Assembly: GCA_937901965.1 (NCBI GenBank) | Contig: CALGSW010000012.1 | Span: forward strand, 99,591-163,590 | Direction of reading: 5' to 3' | Length of the DNA: 64,000 nucleotides | From: an uncultured Bacteroidota bacterium | GTDB lineage: Bacteria > Bacteroidota > Bacteroidia > Bacteroidales > UBA932 | Shown: piece by piece, positions 1 through 8,099 of the stretch | How positions within the stretch are numbered: position 1 is the stretch's first letter | How the letters are laid out: each line of letters starts with the position of its first letter | Position numbers and translations under genes: made by a program | The notes under the pieces: model-generated | Database searches by the model: none | What the model saw: only the letters and a program-made list of their open reading frames with translations | What the model was told of the DNA's origin: nothing

Positions 1-1208
1 CTTCCTGACTCCTTTCTTATTGTAAACGCAGTGGCCACACATGGCATGTATAAAAGTGAGAATATCATGAATGAAAGCGCATTTGCCTTATTGAAAACTT
101 TCTCTTCGCGTATTCGTGACATTAATGAGGTATTCATCTCCTCGCTGCCTACAGTACTCTCTTCTGCTTGATACACAACGCCTAATGTGCTTATAATAAA
201 TTCTTTTGCAGTAATACCGGTTACAAGGCTAACTGACATTTTCCAGTCAAAGCCCAGTGGTTTCATTGTTGGTTCAATTACCCTTCCAAAGTGTTCCAGG
301 TATGAAACTCTGTTTGGATCCGGATTATCCCGGTCTTTTAGCGGAAAATAATCAAGTGCCCATACAATTATTACAGCCAGCAACACAACGGTACTAATTT
401 TTTTCAGATACTCCGATGCTGCGTCCCACATGCTTTTAACAGAATGTATAAACGATGGCTTTCTGTATGAGGGCAGCGGGATGGAGTAGTCTTTTATTCC
501 AAAATTAAAGAAGATCTTTTTAAAGAGAATTGCCATCAATATTCCTGTAATGATTCCTCCAAAATAGAGAAGACTGAGAACCATTACCTGATTTTCAGGG
601 AAGAATATTCCGGAAAATAAAAGGAATGTTGGGATTCTGGCACTACATGGTATATAAGGTATCATCAGCATCGTAAGGATGCGGTCTGATTTTCTCTCAA
701 TTGTTCTTGTGGCCATTATAGCAGGAACATTGCATCCGAAACCCATCAGAAGAGGTATAAAAGAGCTGCCATGCAATCCGATATGGTGCATATACTTATC
801 CATAATGGTTGCCGCTCTTGGAAGGTACTCGGTCTCCTGCAACAGGGAGAGGAAAAAGAAAAGAATAAGAATGTTTGGTAAAAATGCCAGTACGCTTCCC
901 ACACCCATTATCACACCCTGGCTTATAAAGTCATTTACCCATCCGGCAGCCATATGATCTCTTATATAAGCCGCACTCTGATCCATTAGCCATTCGATTC
1001 CGTGCTGAGGATATGAACCAAGGGTGAATGTTGCGTAGAAAATAAACCAGATAATGAATACAAAGGATAACAATCCCCAAACTGGATGAGTCAGATATTT
1101 GTCAAGTTTTTTGCTCCTGCTATCTTGTTCGGGTTTGAAATGCTTGTATTTAAGGCCTTTAATAAGGTTGCCTTTGACTATTGGTCTCTTATCTTTTAGA
1201 TGACTCAT
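1..1208 (-). CDS. FeoB-like ferrous iron channel lacking the GTPase domain (partial)
   Basis: The translation matches the membrane part of FeoB, the Fe(II) importer of the inner membrane. Seen: a first membrane helix near residue 48, the Gate motif FIPLLMGFGCNVPAIMATR followed by MLMIPYIPCSARIP, and a second Gate with VTGITAKEFIISTLG and LLYMPCVAT. The ATG at 1206-1208 overlaps the end of dxs by 20 bp, and an in-frame TAA lies only four codons upstream, so the reading frame cannot extend to a G domain. About 35 residues precede the first helix where ordinary FeoB carries some 270 residues of GTPase and helical spacer. The gene runs off the left edge after 402 codons. It may work with a separately encoded G protein, or be a remnant; the intact frame and tight coupling to dxs argue for a working gene. 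Confidence 0.85.
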   Translation of the reverse strand, partial: MSHLKDKRPIVKGNLIKGLKYKHFKPEQDSRSKKLDKYLTHPVWGLLSFVFIIWFIFYATFTLGSYPQHGIEWLMDQSAAYIRDHMAAGWVNDFISQGVIMGVGSVLAFLPNILILFFFLSLLQETEYLPRAATIMDKYMHHIGLHGSSFIPLLMGFGCNVPAIMATRTIERKSDRILTMLMIPYIPCSARIPTFLLFSGIFFPENQVMVLSLLYFGGIITGILMAILFKKIFFNFGIKDYSIPLPSYRKPSFIHSVKSMWDAASEYLKKISTVVLLAVIIVWALDYFPLKDRDNPDPNRVSYLEHFGRVIEPTMKPLGFDWKMSVSLVTGITAKEFIISTLGVVYQAEESTVGSEEMNTSLMSRIREEKVFNKANALSFMIFSLLYMPCVATAFTIRKESG

Positions 1209-3060
1209 CCAAGATTGTTTTTAAAATTCCATCCTTGTCAAATCCGCACTCTGCCTTTAATTGAGGGATGGTGCCCTGTTCAATAAACGTGTCGGGTATT
1301 CCAAGGCCTTTAACTTTGACATTAAGAGAGTTTTTTGCGACTAACTCTGAAACAGTGGAAAAAAGGCCACCCACAATGGTGCCATCCTCAACTGTAATGA
1401 TTTTGCCACATCTCTCAGCTGCCTTTAGAACAACATTCTCATCAAAAGGTTTAAGGAACCTGATATCAATATGCATTGGATTTAATCCTTTGCTTTTAGC
1501 CTCTTCAATTGCCGCAGCGGCAGCATTTCCTGCTGTACCGATTGTTATCACGGCTATATCTTCTCCCTCTGACAGAGTTCTTGATGTACCGGGTAAAATA
1601 TCTTCAAATGGTCTCCCTTTCCATGGAAGTCCCTCACCATTTCCTCTCGGATACCTTATTGTAGACATTCCCCAGGATGGTGTCTGTGCAGAGTAGAGCA
1701 TATTCCTCAGTTCAAATTCGTTCATGGGAGCTGCAATGATCATCCCGGGGATACATCTCATATATGCCAGGTCGTAAGCTCCGTGGTGAGTAGCTCCATC
1801 TTCGCCTACAAGTCCTCCTCTGTCAAGACAAAATACTACTTTTAGATTTTGAGTTGCAACATCGTGGATAACACTGTCAAAAGCCCTTTGCATAAAGCTG
1901 GAGTAAATGTTGCAGTAGGGCAGAAGACCCTTTGCAGCCATACCTGCCGAGAATGTTACAGCGTGTTGCTCGGCAATTCCTACATCAAATGACCTCTCCG
2001 GAATCTCTTTCATCACAATGTTCATTGAGCATCCGGTAGGCATTGCCGGTGTGACACCTACAATTTTATTATTCATCCTGGCAAGTTCAAGAAGAGTCTC
2101 ACCGAATACATCCTGATATCTGTCGGCTGTGGGGGTACCATTTGTTTTCCTTACGCCGGTATTTTTGTCGAAATTTCCCGGAGAATGCCAGACTACCTGG
2201 TCTTCTTCAGCAGGTTTATATCCCTTTCCCTTCTTTGTTACTATATGAAGTAATTTTGGACCCTCAATCTGTTTAAGCTGGGCAATTGTTTCAAGAAGTT
2301 GTTCAGTATTGTGGCCATCTATCGCTCCAAAATACCTGAATCCAAGAGATTCAAATACTGACCCGGACTTGAAGAAAGCCGCCTTTGTGCTGAAAAGGAA
2401 CTTGCCGGCCAGATTACGAAGTTTCTCTGATCCAAGATACTTCCATATTCTGGTCTTAGTCTTATTGTAGAAATGTGACGTTGTGAATTTTATAAGATAG
2501 TTATGCATTGCACCCACGTTAGGGTCAATAGATATCTGGTTGTCGTTAAGAATAACCAGAATATTACTTTTGTTTGCCCCTGCATTGTTCAGACCTTCGT
2601 AGGCCAGGCCGCCTGTAAGTGCGCCATCTCCAATTATTGCCACCACCTGTTCGTCACTGTTTTCAAGAGAGGAAGCAACTGCCATACCAAGTGCAGCTGA
2701 AATGGATGTAGAAGAGTGACCTACTCCAAAAGCATCATAGGGTGACTCGCTCATTTTTGGGAAACCACTAATTCCCTTGTATTTTCTGTTATTTACAAAT
2801 GCGTCTCTTCTCCCCGTCAATATTTTATGCGCGTATGCCTGATGACCAACGTCCCAGATAAGTTTATCCTTAGGTGTATTGTAAAGATAATGGAGGACAA
2901 CAGTGAGCTCTATGGTTCCAAGGCTTGCGCCAATGTGACCCGGATTCTCGGCACAGGAGGAAATGATAAACTCTCTCAATTCAGAGCAAAGCTGGGGTAA
3001 CTGTTCGGGTGCAAGTCTCCTCAGATCTGCCGGTGAATCTATCTTGTTCAGATACTTCAT
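1189..3060 (-). CDS. dxs: 1-deoxy-D-xylulose-5-phosphate synthase
   Basis: Condenses pyruvate and glyceraldehyde 3-phosphate to 1-deoxy-D-xylulose 5-phosphate, the first step of the non-mevalonate isoprenoid pathway; thiamine diphosphate dependent and cytosolic. The 623 residues match the usual family length. Visible: the N-terminal GHIGASLG (residues 41-48) with the conserved His, the ThDP/Mg motif GDGALTGG (144-151) with the downstream Asn of GLNNAG, and the transketolase-type middle region DRGGLVGEDGATHHG. The C-terminal third is the usual transketolase C-terminal domain. The start is the only sensible Met before the conserved N-terminus. The stop overlaps the FeoB-like gene by 20 bp, so the two are probably co-transcribed. 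The upstream 185 bp separate it from a divergent transporter gene. Confidence 0.97.
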   Translation of the reverse strand: MKYLNKIDSPADLRRLAPEQLPQLCSELREFIISSCAENPGHIGASLGTIELTVVLHYLYNTPKDKLIWDVGHQAYAHKILTGRRDAFVNNRKYKGISGFPKMSESPYDAFGVGHSSTSISAALGMAVASSLENSDEQVVAIIGDGALTGGLAYEGLNNAGANKSNILVILNDNQISIDPNVGAMHNYLIKFTTSHFYNKTKTRIWKYLGSEKLRNLAGKFLFSTKAAFFKSGSVFESLGFRYFGAIDGHNTEQLLETIAQLKQIEGPKLLHIVTKKGKGYKPAEEDQVVWHSPGNFDKNTGVRKTNGTPTADRYQDVFGETLLELARMNNKIVGVTPAMPTGCSMNIVMKEIPERSFDVGIAEQHAVTFSAGMAAKGLLPYCNIYSSFMQRAFDSVIHDVATQNLKVVFCLDRGGLVGEDGATHHGAYDLAYMRCIPGMIIAAPMNEFELRNMLYSAQTPSWGMSTIRYPRGNGEGLPWKGRPFEDILPGTSRTLSEGEDIAVITIGTAGNAAAAAIEEAKSKGLNPMHIDIRFLKPFDENVVLKAAERCGKIITVEDGTIVGGLFSTVSELVAKNSLNVKVKGLGIPDTFIEQGTIPQLKAECGFDKDGILKTILDESSKR

Positions 3061-3245
3061 GTCTTTTGCTACTATTTTCTATTAACAACCAACCCCGGTG
3101 TTTGTTGGGGAGCGGTCATGAAAAACGTGGCAAGTTACAATATATTTCCAATATGGAGCCTTCAAAACTTTATTTTGCAAATAGGATAAAAAGTAATAGT
3201 TTAGCTAATCCTTTGTACACTTAACTAATCTAAAATAATTAAACT

Positions 3246-4622
3246 GTGGAAACAAAATCTCTATTGTTGAAGGACAAGTTTTATATAAGGTGGACCGTCC
3301 TGGTTCTGCTTGCCCTGATGATGTTTTTTGCCTATATGTTTGTGGATGTGCTTTCGCCGCTGCAGAGTCTTCTTGAGAGTGAAAGAGGCTGGTCACCTGA
3401 GAATTATGGAACATTTGCAAGCTCGGAGTATTTCCTTAATGTATTTGCTCTATTCCTGATTTTTGCCGGAGTGATTCTTGATAAGATAGGAGTAAGATCA
3501 ACCGCACTCCTCTCAGGAGCACTTATGGTAGGGGGTGCAGCATTAAAGTATTATGCTGTAAGCCCTGCATTTGCCGGAACTGAAATTGAAACCTGGCTGG
3601 GAACCTGGTGGACATCTTTTCCTGCATCTGCAAAACTTGCTTCTCTGGGTTTTATGATTTTTGGTTGCGGAGTTGAGATGGCAGGAATCACTGTTTCAAA
3701 AGGAATAGTGAAATGGTTTAAAGGCAAAGAGATGGCCTTAGCAATGGGTATTGAAATGGCAATTGCGAGACTTGGCGTTTTTGCAGTATTCAGAATATCT
3801 CCAAGAATAGCTGAAAGTTATTCAGAATTAAGCGCACCTGTACTTTTTGTGCTTATTCTTTTGCTTATAGGTTTGATTTGTTTCACAACTTACTTTTTCT
3901 TTGATAAAAAGCTTGAGAAACAGCTTGGAGAACGAGGAGATGAGCCTGAGGAGCCGTTTAAAATCAGTGATTTGGGAATACTCTTTACAAGTAAAACGTT
4001 TCTGATAGTTTCCGGCCTATGTGTATTGTATTATTCTGCAATTTTCCCTTTTCAGAAATTTGCCGCAAATATGCTTGAGTGCAGGCTGGGAATATCAAAT
4101 ACAGATGCCAGTGATATCTTTTCATATTTTCCACTTGGAGCAATGCTTCTTACCCCTCTTCTCGGTGGATTTCTTGATACAAAAGGAAAGGGTGCCACTA
4201 TGCTCATGCTTGGTGCAATACTCATGACCGCTTGTCACCTTGTTTTTGCTTTAACTCCTGATGCCCTTTTCACAAAACCTGTTGCATATTCTGCTATTGT
4301 TCTGCTGGGTGTAAGCTTTTCACTAGTTCCTGCCGCATTGTGGCCATCGGTACCAAAACTTGTTGAAAACAGGTATCTTGGAAGTGCATACTCTGTTGTT
4401 TTCTGGATTCAGAATATCGGTCTGATGCTTTTCCCTATGTTAATTGGCTTTGCGCTTGCATCTACCAATAAGGGTATAACAAATCCACTGGAATATGATT
4501 ACACTGTTCCAATGCTCATTTTTGCCTCCCTTGGTGTATTTGCATTTGTCCTTGCAATTTGGCTTAAAGCTGAAGATAAGAAGAAGGGCTACGGACTTGA
4601 ATTGCCAAACATCGTAAAATAG
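3246..4622 (+). CDS. MFS transporter, MFSD1-like (paralog 1)
   Basis: Twelve-helix major facilitator protein of 458 residues. The stretch KWFKGKEMALAMG after helix 4, the LGVSFSLVPAALWPSVP segment and GSAYSVVFWIQNIGLM resemble, from memory, animal MFSD1 (WFKGKEL, ALWPMV, LGTAYGFMQSIQNLGLA), a lysosomal dipeptide carrier. The substrate here is therefore inferred to be a small peptide or similar solute, not shown. The start codon is GTG at 3246, supported by the MExK-type N-terminus shared with the paralog at 6692-8086. It is followed after 30 bp by a second paralog and is probably co-transcribed with it. The conserved SxxAR-type helix 5 of its relatives reads EMAIARLGVFAVF here, slightly diverged from paralogs 2 and 3, so specificity may differ. 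Confidence 0.85.
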   Translation: METKSLLLKDKFYIRWTVLVLLALMMFFAYMFVDVLSPLQSLLESERGWSPENYGTFASSEYFLNVFALFLIFAGVILDKIGVRSTALLSGALMVGGAALKYYAVSPAFAGTEIETWLGTWWTSFPASAKLASLGFMIFGCGVEMAGITVSKGIVKWFKGKEMALAMGIEMAIARLGVFAVFRISPRIAESYSELSAPVLFVLILLLIGLICFTTYFFFDKKLEKQLGERGDEPEEPFKISDLGILFTSKTFLIVSGLCVLYYSAIFPFQKFAANMLECRLGISNTDASDIFSYFPLGAMLLTPLLGGFLDTKGKGATMLMLGAILMTACHLVFALTPDALFTKPVAYSAIVLLGVSFSLVPAALWPSVPKLVENRYLGSAYSVVFWIQNIGLMLFPMLIGFALASTNKGITNPLEYDYTVPMLIFASLGVFAFVLAIWLKAEDKKKGYGLELPNIVK

Positions 4623-4652
4623 TTTTTAATAATAACCCCTAAAATATAACTA

Positions 4653-6071
4653 ATGAATTCAGCATTAAAACTACTGAAAGATTCAAAGAGTGCCAGATGG
4701 ATAGTGTTGCTAACATTATCAATCCCAATGTTTGCATCCTATTTCTTTGACGACCTCTTTACCACAATCTCCCACATTTTCCAGAATCCCGATATGGTTG
4801 CCATTGGATGGAATATCAGTGACTATGGTTTTTACGGAGGTGCTTATTCGCTTCTCTGCGTATGGGGAGGACTTGTAATTTGCGGTATGCTCCTTGATAA
4901 ATGGGGCGTAAGGATTACCGGTTCACTCTTTGTAGGACTTATGGTAATAGGATCTATAATAGTTGTTTATGCAATTTCAGAGAGTTTCTCTCAGAGCTCA
5001 TTTGCTACATGGCTGGGACGTTTTTTTGACAAACCGTCACTTGCTCTTGCATATGCAGGTTGTGCCATTTTTGGACTCGGCAGTGAAATAGCAGGTGTTG
5101 CGGTAACGCGTTCAATAGCTAAATGGTTTAAAGGTAAGGAGATGGCTTTAGCCATGGGTCTGCAACTTGCTTTAGCCAGGTTGGGTACGGCAACAGCTCT
5201 TATTGTTGTTCCAAGACTTGTTAATATTGACCAAAGCTTTGTTCCTTTTTCCGAAACCAGCAAACCTGCGGTTGTTGGGCTAATCCTTATGACCGTCGCA
5301 ATTGCATTATGGGGATTTTTCCTCATTATGGATAGTAAACTTGACCGGCAGACTGCTGATGAGGCAAGGAGAAACAATACACAAACTGTTAAAGAGGATA
5401 AATTCAAGTTTTCAGATATTTTTAAAATCCTTGGTAACAAGCATTTTATTCTGGTATCCTTGCTTTGCGTTTTCTTCTATGCATGTATAATCTCTTTCAG
5501 AAGATTTGCGACTACAATAATTATCCCGAGGTTTGAAATAGACAGTGAGATAGCCTCTTTAATGGTCTCTCTGATTCCGTTTTCAACAATGATCTTTACC
5601 CCAATTTTTGGTTCATTGGTTGACTCAAAGGGTAGGGCTACCAGATTTATGATATTAGGCTCTTTCCTTGTGCTTGTATCACACCTTATAATAGCCTTTG
5701 CTCCTGGTATTCCGGCCTTTGGATATGTAGGTATTGCTATTATGGGAGTTGCTTACGCATTAGTACCTGCAGCAATGTGGCCTTCTGTTCCAAAGATTAT
5801 TCCTGAAAAGAATCTTGGAACAGCATATTCTCTAATTTACTGGATTCAGAATATGGGAATGTTGCTTGTCCCTATAGTTGTAGGACTTATTATTTCAAGA
5901 ACAACAGAATCTGTTGCAGATCCGGCAATGGCCGGCGTAAGATCTGCGGTAAATGCTGAATATTTCTTTATCCTGTTGTCCTTCATAGCAATTGCAGTAT
6001 CTTTTGTACTTGGACGCTCTTCAGACAAGAATCCTCAGCTCGGACTGGATGTGCCTAATAAAAGAAGATAA
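4653..6071 (+). CDS. MFS transporter, MFSD1-like (paralog 2)
   Basis: Second of three homologous MFS carriers, 472 residues with twelve predicted helices. It shares KWFKGKEMALAMGLQLALARLG, AYALVPAAMWPSVPKIIPE and GTAYSLIYWIQNMG with the others. The N-terminus has DDLFTTISHIFQ where the other two read DVxSPLQ, and the last loop is longer, so this copy is the most diverged. MFSD1-type family membership is by recalled motif similarity; dipeptide-like substrate is inference. It lies 30 bp after paralog 1 in the same direction. A strong hairpin at 6101-6133 follows the stop and probably ends the two-gene transcript. Confidence 0.85.
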   Translation: MNSALKLLKDSKSARWIVLLTLSIPMFASYFFDDLFTTISHIFQNPDMVAIGWNISDYGFYGGAYSLLCVWGGLVICGMLLDKWGVRITGSLFVGLMVIGSIIVVYAISESFSQSSFATWLGRFFDKPSLALAYAGCAIFGLGSEIAGVAVTRSIAKWFKGKEMALAMGLQLALARLGTATALIVVPRLVNIDQSFVPFSETSKPAVVGLILMTVAIALWGFFLIMDSKLDRQTADEARRNNTQTVKEDKFKFSDIFKILGNKHFILVSLLCVFFYACIISFRRFATTIIIPRFEIDSEIASLMVSLIPFSTMIFTPIFGSLVDSKGRATRFMILGSFLVLVSHLIIAFAPGIPAFGYVGIAIMGVAYALVPAAMWPSVPKIIPEKNLGTAYSLIYWIQNMGMLLVPIVVGLIISRTTESVADPAMAGVRSAVNAEYFFILLSFIAIAVSFVLGRSSDKNPQLGLDVPNKRR

Positions 6072-6100
6072 TCAGAAGCTTTGACTTTACATTTATGTTC

Positions 6101-6140
6101 TCCTCCTCAACGGCTATGAAGTTGGGGAGGAGATTTCATT
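6101..6140 (+). terminator. Hairpin after the MFS pair, likely terminator
   Basis: CTCCTCCTCAAC (6101-6112), a 9-base loop and GTTGGGGAGGAG (6122-6133) pair over 12 positions with one G-T wobble. It starts 30 bp after the stop codon of the preceding MFS gene. The tail ATTTCATTT is only moderately T-rich, so termination may be inefficient. The sequence also grades into the repeat family that fills this gap, so it may be a repeat part used as terminator. Confidence 0.5.
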
Positions 6141-6171
6141 TCGCTGTGGCGGAGACTCCTTTAAATCATAT

Positions 6172-6311
6172 CTGGCAATCTTCCTGCATTCACAGAGTAT
6201 CCGCATAACTTCCGGAGTTTTTCCTCCTCGCTCTCTTCGTTCGCTGTGGCGGAGACTCCTTCAGTTTATGCGGACTACTCTGTGAAAGAGTATGCAGGAA
6301 TCTCTGCCAGA
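6172..6311. repeat. Family A palindromic element, copy 1
   Basis: A 140-bp imperfect palindrome. Outer arms begin TCTGGCA and end TGCCAGA; inner arms share CCTGCAT, TCACAGAGTA and TCCGCATAA against their complements on the right. The apex is a core that reads, on the minus strand, CTCCGCCACAGCGAAC ... GAGCGAGGAGGAAAAACTCC. The same core occurs in the gaps at 33.8-34.3 and 61.0-61.6 kb. A partial core, TTCGCTGTGGCGGAGACTCC, also sits just outside at 6141-6160. Nothing here looks protein-coding. Confidence 0.75.
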
Positions 6312-6324
6312 AATAGTGAAATAC

Positions 6325-6427
6325 GGGCCGCTGTAACTTACTAATTGTGTGTGATTTGACACTTTATCCGAGGGGTGATCCCTCGGGTTGATTGTCAAAG
6401 CGCTTTTAATCAGCGTGTTACAGCCCT
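6325..6427. repeat. Nested hairpin related to family B
   Basis: Three nested inverted pairs are visible: GCTGTAAC (6330-6337) with GTTACAGC (6417-6424), TTTGAC (6355-6360) with GTCAAA (6394-6399), and CCGAGGG (6368-6374) with CCCTCGG (6380-6386) around a five-base loop. The segment TTTGACACTTTATCC resembles the arm TTTGACACTTTACCC of the inverted repeat beside the transposase fragment at 63.4 kb. The stretch from 6428 to 6558 between this and the next repeat shows nothing I can assign. Confidence 0.6.
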
Positions 6428-6558
6428 GCGGGTGCAGTTTGTCTCGCGCAGATTTGCGGAGCACATCGTATGGAAAAGAATGTTTTGAGAAGATTTATAT
6501 GGTGCTGCGCGGTTTATACGGCCTTTGGCCGGAAATCTGGGTTGAGAAGTTGAGGTGT

Positions 6559-6682
6559 TGGGTGGGACGAACCTCCACGGGGTTGATTTGAAGGCCGTTT
6601 AATAACACAAATCCCACAGTGTCAACAAAATACGATTTGTAACACTATCAAAATGAAGGCCATGGAGGTTCGTCCCACCCAT
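6559..6682. repeat. Family B long inverted repeat, copy 1
   Basis: Left arm GGGTGGGACGAACCTCC (6560-6576 region) and right arm GGAGGTTCGTCCCACCC (6664-6680) are perfect complements, extended to about 23 bp with one mismatch. The spacer is about 80 bp and AT-rich and contains ACAAAATACGATTTGTAACA. Total size is about 124 bp, close to the copies at 33687-33815 and 63393-63522. The arms share GTGGGTGGGAC with the 33.7-kb copy. The right end is only a few bases from the 3' end of the next (minus-strand) MFS gene, so it could also serve as its terminator. Confidence 0.75.
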
Positions 6683-6691
6683 GCCAGTGAA

Positions 6692-8086
6692 CTACAATTC
6701 GCGTTTTTTCTTTTCCATATTTGCAAACTGGAGTCTGTAGCCCATCTTTTTATCCGTGTATTTTAGAATCAGAGAGAGGATGATGGATATTGAGCAGATT
6801 GCTGTGAAGATGGTCATAGTTAATGTATAGTCATATTTGTTTACCTCTGTGCCATCTTTTATAATGGTGCCCACGATACTGTATTCATTTATTACAAAAC
6901 CTACCAGTATGGGAACTATCATTAATCCAATATTTTGAATGTAGTAAGTGAGTGCGTAGGTTGTTCCCAGTTGTCTCTCAGGGATTATTTTAGCAAGTGA
7001 TGGCCACATTGCTGATGGTACCATCGAGAATGCAATACCCAGCAAAATCATAAGCACTATTGCAACCCACCATTGGTCCAGAAACGGAAGTGTAAACAGT
7101 AGATGAACCGATGTCAGTAATACAGATCCACCAATCATCAGGTCAGCTCCGTGGCCGATTTTATCGTAAATTCTTCCAAACAACGGAGTAAGAACGATTG
7201 CCCCGAAAGGTAGTAAACTGGGAATAAGACCGGATAGCTTTGGATCAACTCCAAATTTAAACTCCATCATACCTGCAGCATATTTCAGATATGGGAAGAC
7301 GGCAGAGTAAAAAACCACGCAAAGTGATGCGATTAGCCAGAAACCTTTGTTGTTTAATATAGCTTTGACATCTTTAAAGTTAAAACTATCCTCTGCTTTT
7401 GTCTCCTTCTCTTTTATCTGTGTATCTAGTTTTTTATCGTAAATGGTAAAAATAATAAAGGTGAGAAGTCCCACAATGAGAAGACTTAATCCAAAAAGAA
7501 CAGATGAACTTACATTCCCAAAGTGTGAAACAATCATGGGTGAAAGAGCCAGAGCTGCAGCGGAGCCAAGGCGGGCAAGTGAGAGCTGCATCCCCATTGC
7601 CAGTGCAAGTTCTTTTCCTTTAAACCACTTTACAATAGATTTGCTTATAGTTATTCCGGCAACCTCAGATCCAACACCGTAAATTCCAAATCCAACTACT
7701 GCCCAGACAACCTGCATTTTGTATTCGCTTCCAAAAAAAGTCATAGAGGTGTTTAAAAGTGATTCGCTTGAAACAGCCCAGTATTTCAGGGCAATCCCAC
7801 CAACCATCAAAATACATGATAAAATCCCGCTAAACCGGATTCCTTTTCTGTCCAGAATAATACCTCCGAATATAAGCATGCCGAGGAACACATTAAAGAT
7901 AGAATAGGAGCCGGAAAACCATCCGTATTCAGAAGGATTCCACTGATTGTGTCTTTCAAGGATTGTCTGAAGCGGAGAAAATACATCTGATGCCACATAG
8001 GATGCAAACATCGTAAATGAAACCAATAAAAGCATCAGCCACCTTACGGATGTTGACTCCCTAAGTTGCACAGATTTGTTTTCCAT
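6692..8086 (-). CDS. MFS transporter, MFSD1-like (paralog 3)
   Basis: Third homologous carrier, 464 residues and twelve predicted helices. N-terminal half carries YVASDVFSPLQTILE and SIVKWFKGKELALAMGMQL; the C-terminal half carries AFSMVPSAMWPSLAKIIPE and GTTYALTYYIQNIGLM. These match the other two copies and the recalled MFSD1 signature. It lies 13 bp behind purA on the same strand and points toward the two plus-strand copies, with a repeat-filled 620-bp gap between. Position behind purA suggests read-through from the lysS-purA run. Peptide-like substrate is inferred only from the family. The C-terminus is Lys/Arg rich and cytoplasmic. Confidence 0.86.
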   Translation of the reverse strand: MENKSVQLRESTSVRWLMLLLVSFTMFASYVASDVFSPLQTILERHNQWNPSEYGWFSGSYSIFNVFLGMLIFGGIILDRKGIRFSGILSCILMVGGIALKYWAVSSESLLNTSMTFFGSEYKMQVVWAVVGFGIYGVGSEVAGITISKSIVKWFKGKELALAMGMQLSLARLGSAAALALSPMIVSHFGNVSSSVLFGLSLLIVGLLTFIIFTIYDKKLDTQIKEKETKAEDSFNFKDVKAILNNKGFWLIASLCVVFYSAVFPYLKYAAGMMEFKFGVDPKLSGLIPSLLPFGAIVLTPLFGRIYDKIGHGADLMIGGSVLLTSVHLLFTLPFLDQWWVAIVLMILLGIAFSMVPSAMWPSLAKIIPERQLGTTYALTYYIQNIGLMIVPILVGFVINEYSIVGTIIKDGTEVNKYDYTLTMTIFTAICSISIILSLILKYTDKKMGYRLQFANMEKKKREL

Positions 8087-8099
8087 ATGTCATTAATTA

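Noticed and set aside
6072..6691. Open frames of 60-70 codons in the repeat-rich gap
   Set aside because: They run through the palindromes, differ between strands and show no known motif or ribosome site. The same holds for frames at 33797-33979 and 60896-61549.
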